6,614 nucleotides of DNA. Origin: Caldilineaceae bacterium (GTDB lineage: Bacteria > Chloroflexota > Anaerolineae > Caldilineales > Caldilineaceae). Shown piece by piece: positions 5,664-6,614 of this stretch (position 1 is the stretch's first letter; each line of letters begins with the position of its first letter). The DNA lies in the NCBI GenBank assembly GCA_015494005.1, contig WGCB01000057.1:1-6614 (forward strand), written 5' to 3'. Under the pieces are notes generated by a model that saw only the letters and a program-made list of their open reading frames with translations, searched no databases and had not been told where the DNA came from. The translations under genes and the position numbers were made by a program.

Positions 5664-5762
5664 TTCGTTGCATCTGTGAAGTCCTGGCATCCGTGTGCCC
5701 AATGCTGTTCGCGTTCGTCCGTGGTGTTTCTCAGCCCATCCACCCCACACCTTGAGCCGCCC

Positions 5763-6454
5763 ATGGCATCCTCCCAGACCCCGCTGACCCAACGCCTGCT
5801 GGACATCTACCAGCGCCTGCTGGCCCGCTATGGCCCCCAGCACTGGTGGCCAGCGGAGACCCCCTTCGAGATGATCGTGGGGGCCATCCTCACCCAGGCG
5901 GTGACCTGGAAGAACGTGGAGCAGGCCATCGCCAACCTGAAGGCCGCGGGCGTCCTCAGCCCGGAGGCCATCCACGCCCTGCCCGAGGAGGAGCTGGCCG
6001 CCCTGATCCGCCCGGCCGGCTACTTCAACGCCAAAGCCCGCAAGCTCAAGGCCTTCGTGGCCGTGCTCATGGAGCGCCACGGCGGCGACCTGGACGCCTT
6101 TTTCTCCCAGGACCTGGCCAGCCTGCGGGCGGAGCTCCTGGCCATCCACGGCATCGGCCCGGAGACCGCGGACGCCATCCTCCTCTACGCGGCCCACAAG
6201 CCCATCTTCATGATCGACGCCTACACGGTGCGCCTCTTCACCCGCCTGGGCCTGGCCCGGGAGGGCATCCGCTACCCGGAGATCCAGCGCCTCTTCATGG
6301 AGCACCTGCCCCCGGATGTGCCCCTCTTCCAGGAGTACCACGCCCTATCGTGGCCCATGCCAAGGCGATCTGCCGCAAGCGTCAACCCCGCTGCCCGGAG
6401 TGCCCTCTGCTGGCGCTCTGCCCCTTCGGCCAGGAGCGGGTCGGCCAGGCGTGA
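5763..6454 (+). pseudogene. Endonuclease III-like [4Fe-4S] DNA glycosylase (HhH-GPD), 1-base frameshift
   Basis: This base-excision repair glycosylase gene reads well from ATG 5763 for 195 codons, to HAL at 6339-6347; the family sequence then continues from 6347 in another frame (IVAHAKAIC...) to TGA 6452-6454. Restoring one base between 6346 and 6347 gives 230 aa. Visible parts: the N-terminal helices with AILTQAVTWKNVEQAI (41-56), the helix-hairpin-helix at about 123-147 (HGIGPETADAI), the catalytic Asp152 in IDAYTVRL, and, past the shift, four cysteines spaced C-x6-C-x2-C-x5-C, the endonuclease III iron-sulfur loop. The catalytic Lys of endonuclease III (GRKTA) is Glu134 here (GPETA), as in MagIII-like and related subgroups, suggesting a monofunctional glycosylase. 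The Shine-Dalgarno is weak. The lost base may be a sequencing error or a real mutation. Confidence 0.82.
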
Positions 6455-6455
6455 A

Positions 6456-6485
6456 TCGGGGCAGCCTGCGTTCCCGACCAGTTTT
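6456..6485 (+). terminator. Weak terminator candidate after the glycosylase gene
   Basis: TCGGG (6456-6460) pairs with CCCGA (6473-6477) around a 12-nt loop, and TTTT follows at 6482-6485. The stem is short and the T-run displaced by 4 nt. It overlaps the place where a -35 box for the next gene would lie. Confidence 0.25.
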
Positions 6486-6488
6486 GGG

Positions 6489-6494
6489 TATAAT
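6489..6494 (+). promoter_or_regulatory. -10 box (TATAAT) of the last gene
   Basis: A perfect TATAAT sits 42 bp before the next start codon in the context TTTTGGGTATAATG. No good -35 is visible at 16-18 nt upstream (CTGCGT at 17), so recognition may rely on the -10 region and an activator. It shows that the last gene is transcribed independently of the glycosylase gene. Confidence 0.55.
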
Positions 6495-6536
6495 GAAAGC
6501 GCGTGGGGCCCTGCTCGCGGCGGGAAGGGAGGAGCC

Positions 6537-6614
6537 ATGGACAAGCAGCGGGCGCGTGAGGCCTTCTTCATTTCCAAGGAGACGTTCGAGCCGGCCTACC
6601 TGGCCCTGCACCGC
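6537..6614 (+). CDS. Unrecognised protein, N-terminal 26 residues only (runs off the window)
   Basis: ATG 6537 is preceded by AAGGGAGGAG (6525-6534), with GGGAGG ending 4 nt before the start, and by a TATAAT box. The 26 visible residues (MDKQRAREAFFISKETFEPA...) are hydrophilic, with no signal peptide or membrane helix, so a cytoplasmic protein is likely. I do not recognise the family from this fragment. The reading frame is the same as the first part of the frameshifted glycosylase, and no stop separates the two. Confidence 0.7.
   Translation, partial: MDKQRAREAFFISKETFEPAYLALHR

Larger units (their letters stand above)
5535..5697. repeat. Nested imperfect palindrome, about 160 bp
   Basis: Three pairs of inverted arms are nested. 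The outer pair is ACACGGATGCC (5535-5545) with GGCATCCGTGT (5686-5696), perfect. The middle pair is CACAGATG (5574-5581) with CATCTGTG (5671-5678), perfect. The inner pair is GCCGATGCACACGGACA (5585-5601) with 5622-5638, 15 of 17 matching, and both mismatches are G-U pairs in RNA. The central loop is 20 nt (5602-5621). The spacing between arms is unequal on the two sides, so it is a palindrome by words, not one continuous stem. It fills most of the gap between the VIT-VWA gene and the glycosylase. It could be a degenerate intergenic repeat family, a miniature inverted-repeat element or a transcript-end structure. Confidence 0.65.

Noticed and set aside
5521..5700. CRISPR array
   Set aside because: The short words are of unequal spacing, partly inverted and lack regular spacers.
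3033..6341. Very long minus-strand reading frame (1102 codons)
   Set aside because: It is antisense to the VIT-VWA gene, the repeat region and the glycosylase gene. It is rich in His, Gln, Gly and Leu with no domain, as expected opposite GC-rich codons.
5846..6346. Reading the glycosylase locus from ATG 5846 in frame 2
   Set aside because: Until 6346 this frame is a Gly/Pro/Arg-rich shadow; only the part after the frameshift is genuine protein.

Overview
The window is GC-rich bacterial DNA with strongly GC-ending codons and sigma70-type promoters (TTGACA and TATAAT boxes). A VIT/von Willebrand A secreted protein, an intergenic block built from CACGGATG/CACAGATG words and a GGGTATAAT-type -10 box would fit a Chloroflexota (Caldilinea/Litorilinea-like) chromosome. 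That placement is an inference from general familiarity; nothing here proves it.

Positions 1-1850 look like a mobile-element remnant. The window opens on a possible 3' tail of a small zinc-knuckle/HNH-like gene. It is followed by a 159-aa helix-turn-helix protein resembling phage terminase small subunits, and then by a well-placed start codon for a next gene that dies after 14 codons. A tyrosine recombinase (integrase) with its own promoter and an inverted repeat in its leader comes directly after. This is the order of a phage packaging module cut off at the large terminase and joined to an integrase module.

Positions 1761-2040 are an AT-richer intergenic stretch around a complete tRNA-Arg(UCU). 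It holds a good promoter, a near-bidirectional terminator hairpin and an exact 10-bp copy of the tRNA T-arm core located 150 bp upstream of the original. The tRNA is followed by its own terminator. The setting is compatible with integration of the element at or near this tRNA, but no full att repeat pair is visible.

Positions 2072-5516 are two ordinary chromosomal genes on the + strand: a ten-helix EamA/DMT family permease, and an 804-aa secreted VIT-VWA protein with an intact metal-binding (MIDAS) site. The VIT-VWA gene has a leader hairpin whose arm could alternatively mask its ribosome binding site.

Positions 5517-5762 are noncoding and highly structured: a nested, roughly 160-bp imperfect palindrome made of short CACGGATG-like words, plus a perfect 14-bp tandem duplication.

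Positions 5763-6454 encode an endonuclease III-like (HhH-GPD, [4Fe-4S]) DNA glycosylase. It is interrupted by an apparent 1-base loss between 6346 and 6347, which puts the iron-sulfur cluster motif in another frame. The original frame runs open into the next gene, which begins at 6537 behind a perfect TATAAT box and leaves the window after 26 codons. All genes are on the + strand. Apart from the phage-like block, no shared pathway links them.
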